A stretch of 64,000 nucleotides of DNA from Cephalotrichum gorgonifer (GCA_900312665.1 ONZQ02000013.1:806001-870000), one strand, 5' to 3'. Counted from the first letter of the stretch, positions 1 through 13,640 are shown. Numbers and translations are program-made. Notes: generated by a model not told the origin, from the letters alone.

Positions 1-2000
1 GATGAGCTAGTCTAGATTGTGCCATCGAGTGAGCTTAGTGTAGCCGAGTAGGATCATGCGGCGCCTCTGAAACCGCCAGGATCATCGTCGTCATTGGAAG
101 CTCTGCGTCAACGTGTTGTACTCCCCAAGTCAGGACAATATCGACCTTGATTTCTCTAGGTGTGTATTGGTGTGTGTATGGAGCAAGGCAGCGCTATAAT
201 ACCGAGCAGGCGATTGGATGAGTATACCTGCACTTGGAGGTGGTGGGGAAAATGGCTTCTGGGCAATGTCCAAGCGATAGTAGGAAACGATGCACTAAGT
301 CTTGGCAAGGATCGAGGATGGGGTAGAGCGAAGGAGTAGCTAGCGGCAACATTCCCGGATTTCCAAGAACTCATATCCAAGAAAAACTAACGTCGTACCC
401 ATAGCAGAGAGCAGAACAATTAAACATGCCATCGCCTCATATGGGGTTAAGGGAAGGGGGAAAGCCGATGGGATATGTGCATTCTAGTCTACATGCAATG
501 TTATTGGATTATGCGTGTCTGGGCATCACTGCTTAGGACTCGAAGTTGGTGGTTTAAACGAGCAAGCATGTCAAACTTACACTTGGTAGGAATCTTGGGA
601 ACAGGGAGCGGCCCCGCTCCGGCCCGCCCGGCATGACGGACCGTCGCGTTCATGATACGAAAAGTGGAGACCCGGAGGTCAGACCAATCACACGCATAAC
701 TACTGTCGGGATATCTCCAGACCGGCGGTTCCTCGAGTCGAGTCCCGGGTCAACGTCGCAGAGAGAATCGTAGTCCAGATCCCAGTGCAGGTCCTCATAT
801 TCCTGTCGCAGTAGGACCCTGTCATTTATGGCTTAACCTACCGGGATGACGGAATCCATCGGACCGGTGTGTTGCGTTTGATTTCACAGCAATTTTAGAA
901 CATTATGAGAAGAGGAGCCGCTGCGACCAGCGTGCACGATGGGCGAGCATACATGGTTGCGGGAGGAGTTACTACGCCCTTAGCTCCTGAGGTACTTTCC
1001 TGGCCTGAGACGCGACTGTATGGCCTATATCAGAGCTCGACACATAGCCGGTCACACACCACCTCTCCTACCCATCAAAATAGCTACTACCTTCATCCTT
1101 CAAATTTCGAAGCATCTTTATTTAGGTTTGTGTTTACGAGGGAACACTTCGTTAATGTCCGAGCCCCAAATTTTAATTATAAGAAGCACATTGTATAAAC
1201 CCATTAGGTACTAAATCCTTGACATACTGGCGATTTGGACTGTGAGAGTGAAATACTTTCAAATAGGTGAAACATCTGGTGTACTGCCTTGTACTATTGC
1301 TACCAACCGGATAGCTAAGGTCTAATTTGAAGGACCAGCCGATAGTACTAAACCTGTAGAGAGAAACCAGGCGAGCCCGGCTCGAATAGCAAGCCTACAT
1401 GTATGTTCTTTTGGCTGGCGGGATACATATTTGGGCTTAGGCGGGACGGGCCATAGTGGACGTTTATACATTGAGACAGCTCCTCCCTCTCCTCTTCACC
1501 TCCCTTCCCACAAGGTATAAATCCAAGATTTGACTACTTACTCTAATGATTTGAAGGGCAGCGAGAACACTCGTTTCATTTGCACGAGGTAGGCTAGTGT
1601 AAAGCCGACAGCACTTGGAGAGTTGTGTTACCGACCCGCATTCCATTGAAAATTTTAGCTTTAGTCGGACTATCCAAAACGGTAGACGTCATGTATCAAT
1701 GAATACACCCTCAACGTTCGTTATCACCTTAATATTGGAGGTAGGTACTCGTGGAAGAAAAAGAGCAAGATGAAGATGTCAGGTACGAAGTCTAACATTG
1801 GCGAGTGACAGGTAACGGAGGGGTTCAGGGCCCCCGGGACAAGGGGCCCCGCTTGGGCCCACGTGACCGGAATTTATACCGACCTCTAAGCAATAGCACT
1901 TGCGATTATCGCGACTAAAAGCTTCTCCAATAAACCCGTGACTCGGAGCTCTCCCACCCAACGACGATGAGGCGCTAGACCTTCTAGTCGCTTAGATACC
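1..2000. other. Intergenic, no gene seen
   Basis: No open frame here shows family motifs, codon bias or splice signals that I can support. The last part is the promoter of the gene starting at 2001. A CACGTGA site lies at 1860-1866, next to GC-rich palindromic runs of GGGCCC type at about 1829-1860. Confidence 0.6.
1860..1866. promoter_or_regulatory. CACGTGA site upstream of NDUFAF5-like gene
   Basis: CACGTGA lies 135 nt before the start codon at 2001. This is the core bound by bHLH factors of the Cbf1/USF kind in fungi. Similar sites occur upstream of TAF13, SEC65 and the Uds1-domain gene in this window. Function is inferred from motif and position only. Confidence 0.35.
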
Positions 2001-3148
2001 ATGAGCCAAAGCTTGCGCGGCCTCCTCCCGGGCCCAAAGGCGCGCCTTGGTGCCGTCGCCCTCCGACGGACCTACGCCGTGCAGACGCCGGGATCTCCTA
2101 GGTTCCAGGTCTTCAACCGCCGGACGAAATGGATGCAGAAGGAACGAGCCGCTTCGGCGCCGGAGAGCAGTCGGGTGGCCGACTACCTGAAGGACGAGGT
2201 CGCTATTAGGCTATGTGAAAGGCTACTTGTGAGAAACCACCCCTTCCCTCGCACCTGCGGGCTACTACCCCCCATCACCACGCAACGCCAGTGTGGGATC
2301 TAACAGCGCTGCGCACACGACTCTAGGACATTAAGCGGCACTATCCCAGGGTCCTCGACCTAGGCGCAAACTCGTGCAACATAGCCCGAGCCCTAACCAG
2401 AGAGAACCCCGACCCCCACCCAGACTTCCCGACGTCCGAGCCCCTCGCGAATAGGGTGACGGAGCTCGTGGCCGCCGAGTCGTCGGAGAAGATGCTCTTC
2501 CGGGACGCCGACCTACCCTTCAACTCGAAGATAAAAATAACGCGCCAGGTCCTCGACGATGAAGAGACCCTCCCCTATGAGCCCTCCTCCTTCGATCTCG
2601 TCCTCAGCTCCCTCAGCCTACACTGGATCAACGACCTCCCGGGCATCCTCTCGCAGATCAACAGCGTCCTGAAACCCGACTGCGCCTTCATGGGCGCCAT
2701 GCTCGGCGGCGACACACTCTTCGAGCTGCGGACGTCGCTGCAGCTCGCGGAGCAGGAGCGCCGCGGCGGCATCTCGCCCCACGTCTCCCCGTTCGCCGAC
2801 GTCCGCGACGTGGGCGGGCTCCTCCAGAAGGCCGGCTTCAAGATGCTGACGGTCGACGTCGACGACATCATCGTCGACTACCCGGACTCCTTCGCGCTGA
2901 TGCAGGACCTCCAGGCCATGGCCGAGGGCAACGCAATCCTGGGCAGGGAGATGGGCGCCGTCGGCCGCGACGTGCTGCTCGCCAACGAGGCCATCTACCG
3001 CGAGCTCCACGGGAACGAGGACGGGAGCATCCCCGCCACGTTCAGGGTCATCTACATGATTGGGTGGCGCGAGGGCGAGAACCAGCCGAAACCCTTGCCG
3101 AGGGGTAGCGGGCAGCTCAATATGAAGGATATCCTGGAGCAGAAATAG
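2001..3148 (+). CDS. Mitochondrial complex I assembly methyltransferase-like protein (NDUFAF5 family)
   Basis: Two exons, 2001-2228 and 2327-3148, give 349 aa. The intron (98 nt) has a GTGAGA donor, CTAAC branch site and CTCTAG acceptor, and joins in phase 0. The N-terminus is rich in Arg, Ser and Ala without acids, as expected of a mitochondrial presequence. The SAM-binding motif I appears as VLDLGANSC (about residues 85-93). The family hallmark SSLSLHWINDLPG starts near residue 170, and GAMLGGDTLFELR follows. The C-terminus has the conserved PATFRVIYMIGW block. In animals NDUFAF5 hydroxylates an arginine of NDUFS7 during early complex I assembly in the matrix; the same role is inferred here. 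Motif I lacks the second glycine of classical methyltransferases, which I believe is usual for fungal members. The gene converges on ARPC5, with 282 bp between stop codons. Confidence 0.93.
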
Positions 3149-3430
3149 ACGAAGGAGGCCGAGACGATTCCTTGTGGATTTCTGCGTGTATTAACGAAGA
3201 AAACTTGTAACCCCCCACGCACACAATATGTCAGGCGGGTATGTAACATCAACCAATTTAGAGGATGCGACCTTGGGATATAAACAGATATCTTGGAGCG
3301 GTCATGATAATTTTTGGGCAACAGCTGTCAAGCTGCAGTTGATTTAACCCGTGTGACGCATCACTATGTCAATCTGAGGGCCCCCTCCCTGGCACCAGCA
3401 TCTTTAGTCGCGCCATTTGCCTCACGCATC

Positions 3431-4278
3431 CTAGACCCTCCGGAAGTCGCTCATACACCGTACAATGCTACCTAGCCCCGCGACCTCAACAACCTTCTCA
3501 TGCCAGCTGAGGAGCACGCTCATGGCTCCCATGGCGGGTTCGTTCACTCCAGGCCGCCCGCCCACCTGGCTGAATCCGGGAGAGGGCTGGGGAGTCAACC
3601 GGGAAGGACTTTTGGGGGCTCCTGACCCGGTGGCCATCCCCTTGTATCTACGAGGTCTCCAGGTTAGCAGGAATGAAGCGATAACGAACTAAACTGGTGC
3701 CGTGCCGTCCTGCGATGCCAAAAATGTTTCGGGTGGGCTTACAGGTACTTCACGAGCACGTCCAACGCCTCGCTTCCGCCTTCGGACCCGTAGATCCTGT
3801 TTAGTAGGGGCGTCATCTCGCTCGCCTTGATAGATTGGAGGACCTCCGTAATCGTCTGCAGATGGGCATCCTACACGCGTGCCACAGTTATATGTTAGCC
3901 TGGAACCATGCCACGCCCCCCCTTTTTCGTATCGCCAAAACCAAAATTGTCTCGGGCCGCCCTTCGTTTCCTCTGGCGTAGCCGCCGCCACCGCTGGACA
4001 ATCCTAACCAGGACCGAACGTACCTTGGCGGCATCGGTGCCATTGTAAACCGGCATATCCAGGCACCCCCTCAATGCCCCCTCCGTATCCCCACCCCTGA
4101 GGAGCTGCCTGACCTGGCCCGCGAGTCCCCGCACCTCCGCCTCCGTGATCTCGGGCTGCGGCGGGTAAAGCGTCGAGGTGTCGAAGTTAACCGAGGAGTC
4201 CTCTTCTAGGGCGTCGATATCGATTGTGCGCCAGGCATCGCTAAGGGATGCACTAGTGTGCTGTTGGATGATGGACAT
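3431..4278 (-). CDS. ARC15: Arp2/3 complex subunit 5 (p16-Arc)
   Basis: Three coding exons on the minus strand: 4278-4024, 3870-3743 and 3647-3431, giving 199 aa. Introns are 153 nt and 95 nt. The second intron joins in phase 2 and restores KYLYKGMA, which is diagnostic of the family. The N-terminus reads AWRTIDIDALEEDSSVNFD, then a helical region with VRQLLRGGDTEGAL. The end is LLSWHEKVVEVAGLGSIVR, the usual C-terminus of ARPC5. The protein is the smallest Arp2/3 subunit and bridges ARPC1 and ARPC4 in the actin-nucleating complex at endocytic patches. I chose the ATG at 4278 because it precedes the conserved region and has a pyrimidine-rich leader. An upstream in-frame ATG at 4383 is possible but its extension looks non-coding. 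Confidence 0.94.
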
Positions 4279-7200
4279 GGCTGCGGTGAAGAAGGAGGGG
4301 GTGGGTGGCGGATTAAAGGACCAGCTAGTCGTGAGGGAGGTGTCCGATTCGAGGGTGACGGTTTCTAGGCAAGACAGGTGCACAGCTAGGTGGCTATCGG
4401 ATGGGTCGCGGATATGTTCGTGGCTATTAGGAAGCTGGCTTGATTCGCGGGTGGCTCAAGTTCTCCTAATTCAAGGTTGACGTTGTCGTGGCGGCGGGGT
4501 TGGAGGCTGGCGCTGCACGTCAGCGGGGTGAGGCTGGAGCTCTCTGACTAAGGTTGCTGGTTGGGGGCCACTTATAATGAGCTTTCTCCAATAAACCCCA
4601 CCACAACTCCCCATCATATCTCCAATCCACAGGTGTTTGTATTGAACCAGTATTATACTCATTCTCATAGCTTAGGAGGATCATCTTCCGTGGACAGCCA
4701 AGTGAACCGCTCTTCGGCTTCAGGTTTTATCCCCAAATTGGGAAAACCGGCACGAGGTCCCCCCCTCTGGTGAATTTCTGCCGTAAATTCCATCTTTTTA
4801 GCTATTTATCTGCAGGTCGCCCGTGATTCATGGATATTTGAAGCGTGGGATCCGCATCATCGCCCTTGAATGCCCATCGTTTCATCCGATCTTAGACAAC
4901 GGGAGGATCAGGAGCTTTTCCCTCCCCGCCCTTACGCGTAGTCGTCCAAGGCAGTGAGAGATTACCTACCCCACAGATCGGACTCCTGCCATATCCTGGA
5001 CTGTCCAAGGCTATCCCTACTAAAGTACTAGTGCTTTCGTTCTCGGGTTTTCTCGTGAAAACAGTGAAGACGGGTCCACAGTCAAAGCTGGAGCGACGCT
5101 CCTAACGGGCCGAAGGTAAAATTTCTCCGCCCAAACGCAGACGCAAACGGGCGTCGAGAATGGCTAGCGTGGGAAAGGGGCGGGCCCCCTTCCTCCAGAG
5201 AAAAAACAGGCAGCAGGATAATATTATGGAGCCATCAATCCCCAGACAACCTCGGAACTAGTGGGCCGAGCGGGAACGGTATTATCTCTCCCCATTCGGG
5301 CCGCAGGTTTGCGGTCATTTTAGGTCGGATACCTCCCGTTTCGGCAAAAGCCTGAGCGCCCGTGCTGCCGTTTCGGGCGAGCGCCCAACTCTCATGCTGC
5401 TACATTCGTCCCTCTTCCTGCAGTACTTGTTGGAATACGGGGTAATAATAACTGGTAGGGCCCAGAGGATTTTACGGGACCAACCCAGAACTGACCGAGC
5501 TTAGGACCGGATGGCTCGTTCCTGCACACCGGTCGCTTAATTGACTCACCTCGTTCGCAGGAGCCACCCCCCCTTTCTTCCCCCTTCATACCCCCCTTCC
5601 ATGAGCCGAGGATGTGGTATGCTTCGTTGACGCCATGTGGCAGCGTGCATCTGGGCCCCAGGCGGGTGACTGAACGTCATCGTCGGGGCAGGCAGTCTCT
5701 CGCGGCACGCCCCAACCGCAGCAATAACACACGAACCCATAATACATGTATCCACGAGGGAAAAGAACAAACATCCCTCTCTCCAACGAGTATCTCCCAA
5801 TACCTCCCGCGTTCCCGGCTCCCCGAGCCGGCCGCTCCAAGTTCCAACCACACAAATTTGGCAAATTTGACGTCCCACCGCCGACGGTCCACAGGTTCCG
5901 CCCAGAGTGATAACCGTAATTTGTCCCTTCCCCAGAATACTGGAGCCGGCTCCGCTTTTCTTCATAAACTCTGCCATTTATTCTCGTCCCGCCTTTCCCT
6001 TTGACAATATCCATCAAACACGACGCGTCGTTCTCTTCTCCAGCCTCCATGAACTCGGGTGCCCCTGGTTGCTGGGATAGTGACTCACTCCCGATCCATG
6101 TGAGAGCGAAAAGTATTAGGATGTGTGTGAAGACCGACCGAGCAAACAGCAAACGTGAAACCCCCTCCTAATTCGTCCATTAAGTCGACCCCAACAAAGA
6201 AATACCAAAGATCGACAAGGGGAGAGGGGAGTAAGAAAATTTTTCTGTCAGAGATTAACCCTGTTCCTGTTTGCGCCGGGAGTATCAACGCCCAGACTGC
6301 ATGCAACCCACGCTCCTCGTACCCTGCCTGCAAGGCGGAAGCAGTTCCCCGGATGAGCGCCACGAGGTATTCCCCGCCGCCCCCCCCTTTTCCCCGGCCG
6401 GCCCCCAAAAGGAGTCGTGTCCCTTTGGGTTCTCACGTCACTGTTCGGCCGAAAAGGAAAAAGCCACCCTTCCATCCTGTCTGCATGTTTGGCGTGTGCA
6501 TGCATGCGGGGCCACTATTTGTATTGCCTACAGCAGGGGCACGCCCTCCCGAAGGCATTGAACGAACAAAATCTGCTGCCAGGCTGGGTTCGTTGGTGTT
6601 GCAGAGGCGAACAGCCCATGGCAGTCTGTTTTCAGTGTATTTTGCGCTCAGACAATTGAAGGAGCTTCCATTGGGGCTTCTAGCGGGTGGTACCCTCCCT
6701 TTCCATGAATGCATGGAACAACCTTCCCTGCCAGGACCAGACCCACTCGATGGGAAGTACCTTGTACATCTGTACCAGATTCCAGGAGGATATCCACAGG
6801 TACCTTTTAGAACCATGCATTCAAAGCGTATTCGTTGGCACGTACCTATCTACTTGTATACCTCGTTCGGAGTAAGCTCCCACTTGGGCAGGAAAACTTT
6901 ACCCTGTAAATTCCATCACCCAGCCACACACCTCCTGAACAGGGTTCATCCTTTCATCTCAGCGCAGCCTCCAAAATTCCCGCGCGTTTCGGTGAGAGGT
7001 TCTAGAAGCTGGGCTGTCCTCTTTGGCCAGGTCCCCCGGTCACATGGAAGGGCCCCAGTCACAAAGGTTCTTTGTCAAGGAAGAAATATTCGTCCAGAAG
7101 TTCTGCGGCGGTAATATTTTCTTGGATTTCCACACCGAAGTTTTTTCTACCGTGGACCCCCTGGCCGAGCTAACCAGGATGAGGAGTGTCCTCGTCCATT

Positions 7201-10200
7201 GTGTTCATGTATCGTGCTACGAGGGTCCTGTGTGGAGGGAGAAAAACCCCGGCATATCAGGTCTCTCGATAGACTCGTCGTGTGGTTATTGGTAGTTGGA
7301 GCTGGTGGTCCACTGCTAACTAGTACGAGTACGGAGTGCACATGGAGTATCGAACAAGACACATGCCATAGTAGCAATCGAGGAGCCAGTTAGTCACCCG
7401 CCTCGGCCTGAAACATAGCGCCTTCTGCCCTCCATCCGCCGCGCCGACTTACCGAAACGAGAGTGTGCCGTCCGACCAGTTCCGTCGGCTCTCGCTCCCA
7501 CACACTATAGCCAGCCACTGTGGTGCTGGCTACCCGTAAGAGGAAAGGCAGCGTGGGAAAAGACAGGTATCCACCTTCATCTGTGGTGGACACATCGCCG
7601 CGGGACCTAACCGTCTGGGCCGGGAGAGAGCGGGGGGCCCGGCGGGGCGGACGACGAAATGAGAGTGGGACAGAGACGAAGGCTTTTGAAACGGGGCGTT
7701 AACAACTCGCGTGGCATTTTTTGATGTGACACGTAGAAGCGTCTTCAGTGTTCTTCATGTTCTGTCGGCGGGTCCACCTCCAGCTAGTTACGATCTCCAC
7801 CTCTGAGCTCCACCCTGAGCTTGTACCTCTCAGCGGGAGTCAGCCAATAGGTCAACTCACGCTCGTACTACCTACTTGCCCGTTCAAGGGGACGTATTAG
7901 GCCCCGGCGACTCTGACAACAAGGGATTCCCCCCTAAAACCACCTGCTTCCTAGTGGTCACACACGACGACCCCTTTTCCTGGGCGACATATCACGAAGG
8001 GGAGGCCGTTGAGTGGCCGGAAGCTCCTACTTAAAATACCTCGTATTCTCTTGACCACATTTCAGGCGGATCCGATTCGAACAAATCCTCGTCTGGAATT
8101 TTGTCCAATCGGCGGCCCCATCACATGATTATCGTGAAATGCGCACCTTGATGGATGGGGCGTTGAGGGGAGACGGCGAGTCCTCGATTGGCCGCACAGT
8201 AACCCGGAAGTCCACCCTTACCATGCCGTGGGTGCCCATTGGATAATAAATGACACAGCCGCACCTCACTCCAAGCTATCAAAGCATCACCAGGACCCTG
8301 TCAAAGCGAGTGACGACCGCTGCCCCCTGAATTCCGAGACGGAGGCCCCGAGCTGACGACGTGTTTCTCTTAATACAAATGCGAAGTTCCCGGTGGCGTC
8401 GCGAGTGAAGAGCCTCGTGGCCAGAAGTGCAGGCATCTGGTGCCGTGATTTGGGATGTACCCCTACTTCCGAGTGGGCGGTACAAGCTGCGAGCATGGTT
8501 ATTCCATACGGCTCTCGAAATCACTCCACCACACCAGAGGCTCCACAGTCAAATGGTACAAGTATGCTCCACACACGAAATTGAGTACTCTCCCCGGCCA
8601 AAGGGGCGAGGCTAATGCAGGAACGCGTGTTTTAGCCCGTTTGGTTTTACCCCATACAGAACAGGTGAGCTGGCGGTGGCCACCTGCTGGAGGAAACTTG
8701 TACTCCGTCATCTATCATCTTGGTTCCACCAAGTTAGGAGTATGCGCACTAGAGTTACCGCTGGCGTCGAACTAAAAGGAACGAGGCGCGCTTCTGAAGT
8801 CCCCATCCCGGCGACAAGAATTAATACGAAAAAAGTCAGAAAGGTTTAGTTGGGGGCGGGAGCTTACCAGAAGCGCTGCGATGCCCCGCAGCTCCGCCGA
8901 ATGCTTGCGAGTACTAGTAGTAGAGCCCCAAACTTCTAGAACATTTCCATGCGGGAGCTTGGATGGAACCGGCGTACCGGGAAACCCAGTCCCAATGCGT
9001 CGCCACACGGTACTTGAAATGTTATAGTCTCTGTAATATCCACGTGGGCACGCTGCAGGAGGGGGACGGTAGTCGGTCATATCGAACACATCAAATGTAA
9101 ATATTACCCGCGTGCTGGGTAGATAGAGTTAGCTCATGGGCCTCACGCGTCCCATCCCACGAGCTGATGTGATCGCCTCCGGTGACGCCGGGGAAGCTTG
9201 TTGTGAGGTACGTGCGGCTAGCGCTGGTACTATGCCGAAGATAGAAATGAGCTATCATCCGAGGTGAGAAACGAGCAAAAAAAGGGGGAGATCTGTATAT
9301 ATATGAGTTTTTAGCTGTGTAACTACAGACAGACGCCTTCATCTATCGGGACACGGGTCGATCGCTCGGCCGGACGGAGAAACATGACAGGAAACGCCCA
9401 CAGGGGGAAATCTAGCATAGTGGCGGCGAGGAATTGCTTCGTTCGGATATCGGGTTTTGTTGTCCACAACGGTGAGCTCCTCACCTCTGTTATGGTCTCG
9501 GTGGGCGGAACTTGGAAGCTCTTCCTATTCGTCCGATCCGATACCGAAAATCCGGGTCTCCGAGATTGGGCGGGCGTGAGAAAAAAATCATGCAAGACAA
9601 AAAGGAAAGGGCGGAAATATTTTCTGTCGCAAAGTGACTTGGGTCTGTTTCGACCGCCACCCTCAGGTGGCAGGCGCTCCATGGCCCTCTCACGCGGAAG
9701 CCGGGGGCACGCTTTGGGCATGTATCGTATTATCACCCGGAAGATCACCTGGAGACGTTGAGATCACGTTCAGACCGGTAGCGCGGCCGCTCACGATCAC
9801 GGCCCCGTTTTCCACCTCGCCTCGCCCAAAACGTGTCAAAGCGGCAGGCCTAGACCCATGTTCCGGGAGAGAAAAGCATGGGACGTAATGACAGGGGTTC
9901 TAGGGGCAGCAGCCATCCGGAAGAGGACCCGCTGCAGCAGGTAAGCCAAAACGAGTTGCAGCGTGGCTTCGGGGATGCACGTTTCTGTGCTTCTTGTGGA
10001 CGGTAGCTGACCCGACCCAAAGTGGAAATACTCATGGATTTACTCACCTGTCCTTGTCAGCACTCGGCCAAGGCATGGGGCTTCCCAAAAAGTGTTACCT
10101 GAATTGGCGATGGACGAGGGTAATCAGCACGCAGATCAAAAGTTTTTTTTTTTCTGTCCGTCGCTCTCTTCTTTCTTTTTTGCCAGCTACTCATCGTATT

Positions 10201-10232
10201 ATGACTTCGTACCCCATACTCCGTAGTATCTT

Positions 10233-10262
10233 GCAACTTTACGTACGAGTACTTGTACAAGT
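10233..10262. repeat. TAC..GTA motif cluster
   Basis: Overlapping copies of the motif occur here: TACGTACGAGTAC runs directly into TTGTACAAG, which is self-complementary. It is part of the dispersed motif family described in the findings. It lies in gene-free DNA. Confidence 0.4.
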
Positions 10263-13020
10263 GCAATTACGAGCTATCATTCATCGGGCCGCGCTAGATC
10301 CCATTAAGGTAAAGAGCTTCGTTGGGGAAGTTAGGATCCGTTTTGTTAGCGTACCATCAACGAGGGCGAAGTCACCTAGCGTCTCGTGGTGGAGGGCGAC
10401 CGGGTTGTCGTTCCCCGGCCAGCAGCCAGCCAGACCCAGGCCCGTGGTCTGGGATCAGATCCAGAGCTGGTGCCCCTTCCCCTGAATGAACACCTCCCCT
10501 GGGTCCACAAGAAAACTCAAGCTCTCACGTCTGACAGTCGTGGTCAAAAGGGGAGTGAACAGGGCCAGTCCTTTTCTGGTCCTTCGGGCTCTGGTTCCCC
10601 CCTTCCGGCCCCCTTCCTCTTTTTTGCGTCGTAACTGGGCGTGGCGTCGGGTGGGTGCCAGCCTCCCGGAACCGGGGCGACCTTCCGGGCCCACGAGCTT
10701 TCTGTTGAAAAACGCAAGGGCTTGTACCCGTATCACACATGTACTCATGGTGGCGGACGGAAAGGAGCTAGCTTTACCCCTTGCTCAGTACCGATGAGGT
10801 GCTGGGTCACTCCCGATGCGCCCCGAATCCCACCCCTTACGAAGTCGTCATACAAGGACAAAATCTGTGCAGGGGGGATGAGAAAATACCGGCAATTTCA
10901 AGTAATACGAGTACCACCGCCACTGGGGGCGCGTCCCGGCGATGAAGTGTGCGTGGCTCTAGGGTTACCACAGGCGTGGTCACCTATCACAGACCAGCTT
11001 GCCGGGCCCAATGTATCGGAGAATATACGTACGCCCATCCAGCCCCGAGCCCACAAAAGTATGTATATCCCACGCGAGAGAGTCTGGACCCCCAGGGAGG
11101 AGCAAGCCACCAGAATGGCGTTTTGAGATCAGCTCGATTGCCACGTCTCTACTTTTTCTGAACAAGGTGAAGAATTGTGGGACGACGACGATGTGGCCAG
11201 AAGGGGAGAGGACCCTGTCACGTTATGGGTGGGATATTTCGAACGCAGTCCGCGTAGCATCACAGCTGAAGTGGATCCCGTAAGGCCGCCGTGATATGGC
11301 GAGGGACAGGCGGTCTGCGGGAATGGTGATCCCGTCAACGTGGACCAACAGCGGCCCGGCCCCTCCTCCATTGTATCGGAACATATCCTCCGGAGGTCGT
11401 CGACTGTGGTTGCCCGATGCAATCTGCCTTGGGCCAGGAGGTGAAGAGAAAGCTGGACTCGGTCTAATAATACTGCGTGCTTTTTGAAGAGCTTGTTTGT
11501 GGATGGCTATACTACGGTAAGCTGCATCACCACCACACACCGAGGTTCGTATGGGACTCTCATCTGACGCACCTGGAGCTGACGAGGGCAGGGGCGCCAA
11601 CCCTCGGTGTCCAGTCGAGCTTGCGATATTAATAGTAATTCAGTAAGCATTTACTACAGAGCCTACAGGTGAAAAGGCACTCTCAAGACGGGAAATGCTA
11701 GAGTTCGTACTCGAGAGCCGTGTGTAAGTGAGGATGGCAATTATTAGCGGTGATACATGTACTACGAAGTGACGAATGCCCCCGTTCATCAAAACTTAAG
11801 TGGAAGACGAGCATGCTGTATTCAGAAACCACAGGGCCCCTGCCGAACCCCCATTTGACACGAATCCTCGCGAATGAGAGGGTTTGAGGTCGTCTTCTTC
11901 TCAGCATCTGAGAGATGCTCTTTTGCCACGGGGCGGCAGGCGACATGCCAGGACCCACCAGGCGTCGGTGAGATATCACAGCCGACGCACAGTCGGATAA
12001 TGTACATGTAAGAGGTTCAGACAAAGAATTTCTTCAAGACACTCGGAAGTGGCTGGGTAGACAGGGCTGGGGGCCATCATCCGTAACGCTCCCCAGGTAT
12101 GACAGGTAACCATCCCCGAGAGCTGTAACCAAACTGAAGATGTACAAGTATTTGGGCTGGGACATTGGACCAAGCTTTCGGGGGGGACCCACTGGCTGGC
12201 TGGTTGAGGAAAGATCTCCCTAGTAAAAAAGAAAAAAAAAATCCGGTTGGGACAGTGCGCTCATCCAATCCAACCGATAATACGGCGTGAAGCGGATGGG
12301 TACGAGTAATACTGGCTGGTGGTGTTCCTGGTAATGTCTTCGTATATTGGCGGAGCTCCAACAAATTTCGTTTCTTTTCTTCATGGCGTGGGCGGAACCG
12401 GTCCGGCCCATGGGAATACACAAGTTGTAATAATATGTTGTGCCATCCGCGAAAAATCCCACAGGCCGGGGGGACGTTGACAAACACCAGACCAGACGAG
12501 ATCGCCGGTGTAGTTACGGTGCAATCGCGTGACTGCGACCCAGTGGTTCGGAGTCTACCCAGCTGGGGGCGGTGGCAGACACGCGACGGCGGCGTGAAAC
12601 GACAGGGTGTGGGGTTATGGGACATGATGCCTGCCAGGTACAAGTCAATGCACCTTCCATTACCGGCCCGACCACCTGGTTTCGAGCCCTCTTAGGTACA
12701 CGTACCCCTTTCATCATGCCATCTAGGTACCCAATACCCAGACTAGGGAGCGGTACAAGTAGTTCCTAGCCCAGTTGGCTCTGACAGGGGGGCAGCCCAG
12801 TGGGAAGGAGCCCATAGGATCAGCTCTTAGCCCACCCCAACACACTGCTATGTACTCATCCTCACCAAATACTCGTGTAGGTCCTCATTAGGTAGCCATC
12901 ATACTCGTACCTCAACGCTGACGAGGTCGAAAGAATTAATCCTCCACCTTGCCCTGGAATACTCTGGCAAAACATGGTGCTCAATGGAAAAATGGGCTGG
13001 AGCCGCCAGTGCCTAGGTTT

Positions 13021-13088
13021 GGGGGTACAAGTACGAGTCCTGGTATTACAAGTAGACTAGGCTGCTCGTACTTCGCGTACTTCGTACC
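13021..13088. repeat. TAC..GTA motif cluster
   Basis: Within 68 bp there are GTACAAGTACGAG, TTACAAGTAG, CTCGTACTTCG and CGTACTTCGTACC. Copies occur on both strands, so arms facing each other could pair imperfectly. The cluster sits about 200 bp before a CT-rich tract. Confidence 0.45.
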
Positions 13089-13287
13089 ATGAATGGGATG
13101 GATGGGTTCTTCCACCCTGACCCCAGACAAAATGCTCCGTAATAGCATCCCTTGTACGTACCGGTGGGTGCGGTTTCCCCGACTGGTCCACCAGTGGAGT
13201 CCGTTCTACATAGGTACAAAAAGACAGTTGGAGCGGGTGGGCCTGAGAGCTGGTTCGCCCCAAAATACCCAAGACTCAGGAGGGAGT

Positions 13288-13640
13288 ACAACCCCCCCCA
13301 CCCCCCCCCCTTTTTCCACCTACCCCTTGTCTCCTGTACATTGCCCGGAATCACACCCCTCCCCCTGTCTCTATTCTTACCCTTGTCTCCATCTCCTTTC
13401 ACCAAATTTTTCGGAGTCAGGGAGCACGGGAGTACTAGAGAGAGTACCACCGCGAAGGTGAAATCACCCCCCTGCGACGAGGTACTCTCATCGTTTCTAT
13501 CTTTCCCGCCTAGGTTTCCTTCCTTTTCAGAGGAGAAATTTTCCCTTAATATCCTCATCCCTTTTCGCTCGTCGCTCTGATACACTACTAATATCACCAC
13601 CTTTCCCTCCCTTCCGTTTCTTTCTGTTCCCTCTCTCACC
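13288..13640 (+). promoter_or_regulatory. CT-rich promoter or leader tract
   Basis: The + strand is strongly pyrimidine-rich here, with runs of C and repeated CTCC, TTCC and TCTC. Such tracts are typical of core promoters and 5' leaders of well expressed fungal genes, as also seen upstream of the PIS1 gene in this window. It suggests a transcript reading rightwards towards the small frame at 14632. Confidence 0.4.

Larger units (their letters stand above)
4279..13287. other. Long gene-poor region
   Basis: About 9 kb with no recognisable gene. Open frames are scattered in all six frames; the longest is 6155-7114 (+, 319 codons), whose translation is Pro/Arg-rich, changes composition along its length and shows no family motif. 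TAC..GTA-type short motifs recur, for example near 7320, 10240, 12300, 12690, 12750 and 12900. A short poly-T tract lies at about 10142-10153. I see no transposase, reverse transcriptase or terminal repeats. Confidence 0.5.

Noticed and set aside
2575..3010. Long antisense frames inside the NDUFAF5-like gene
   Set aside because: They mirror the GC-rich codons of the real gene and have no features of their own.
6155..7114. 319-codon open frame on the + strand
   Set aside because: No motif, composition changes along its length, no splice context and overlapping frames in other phases; kept only as an unexplained frame in the gene-poor region.
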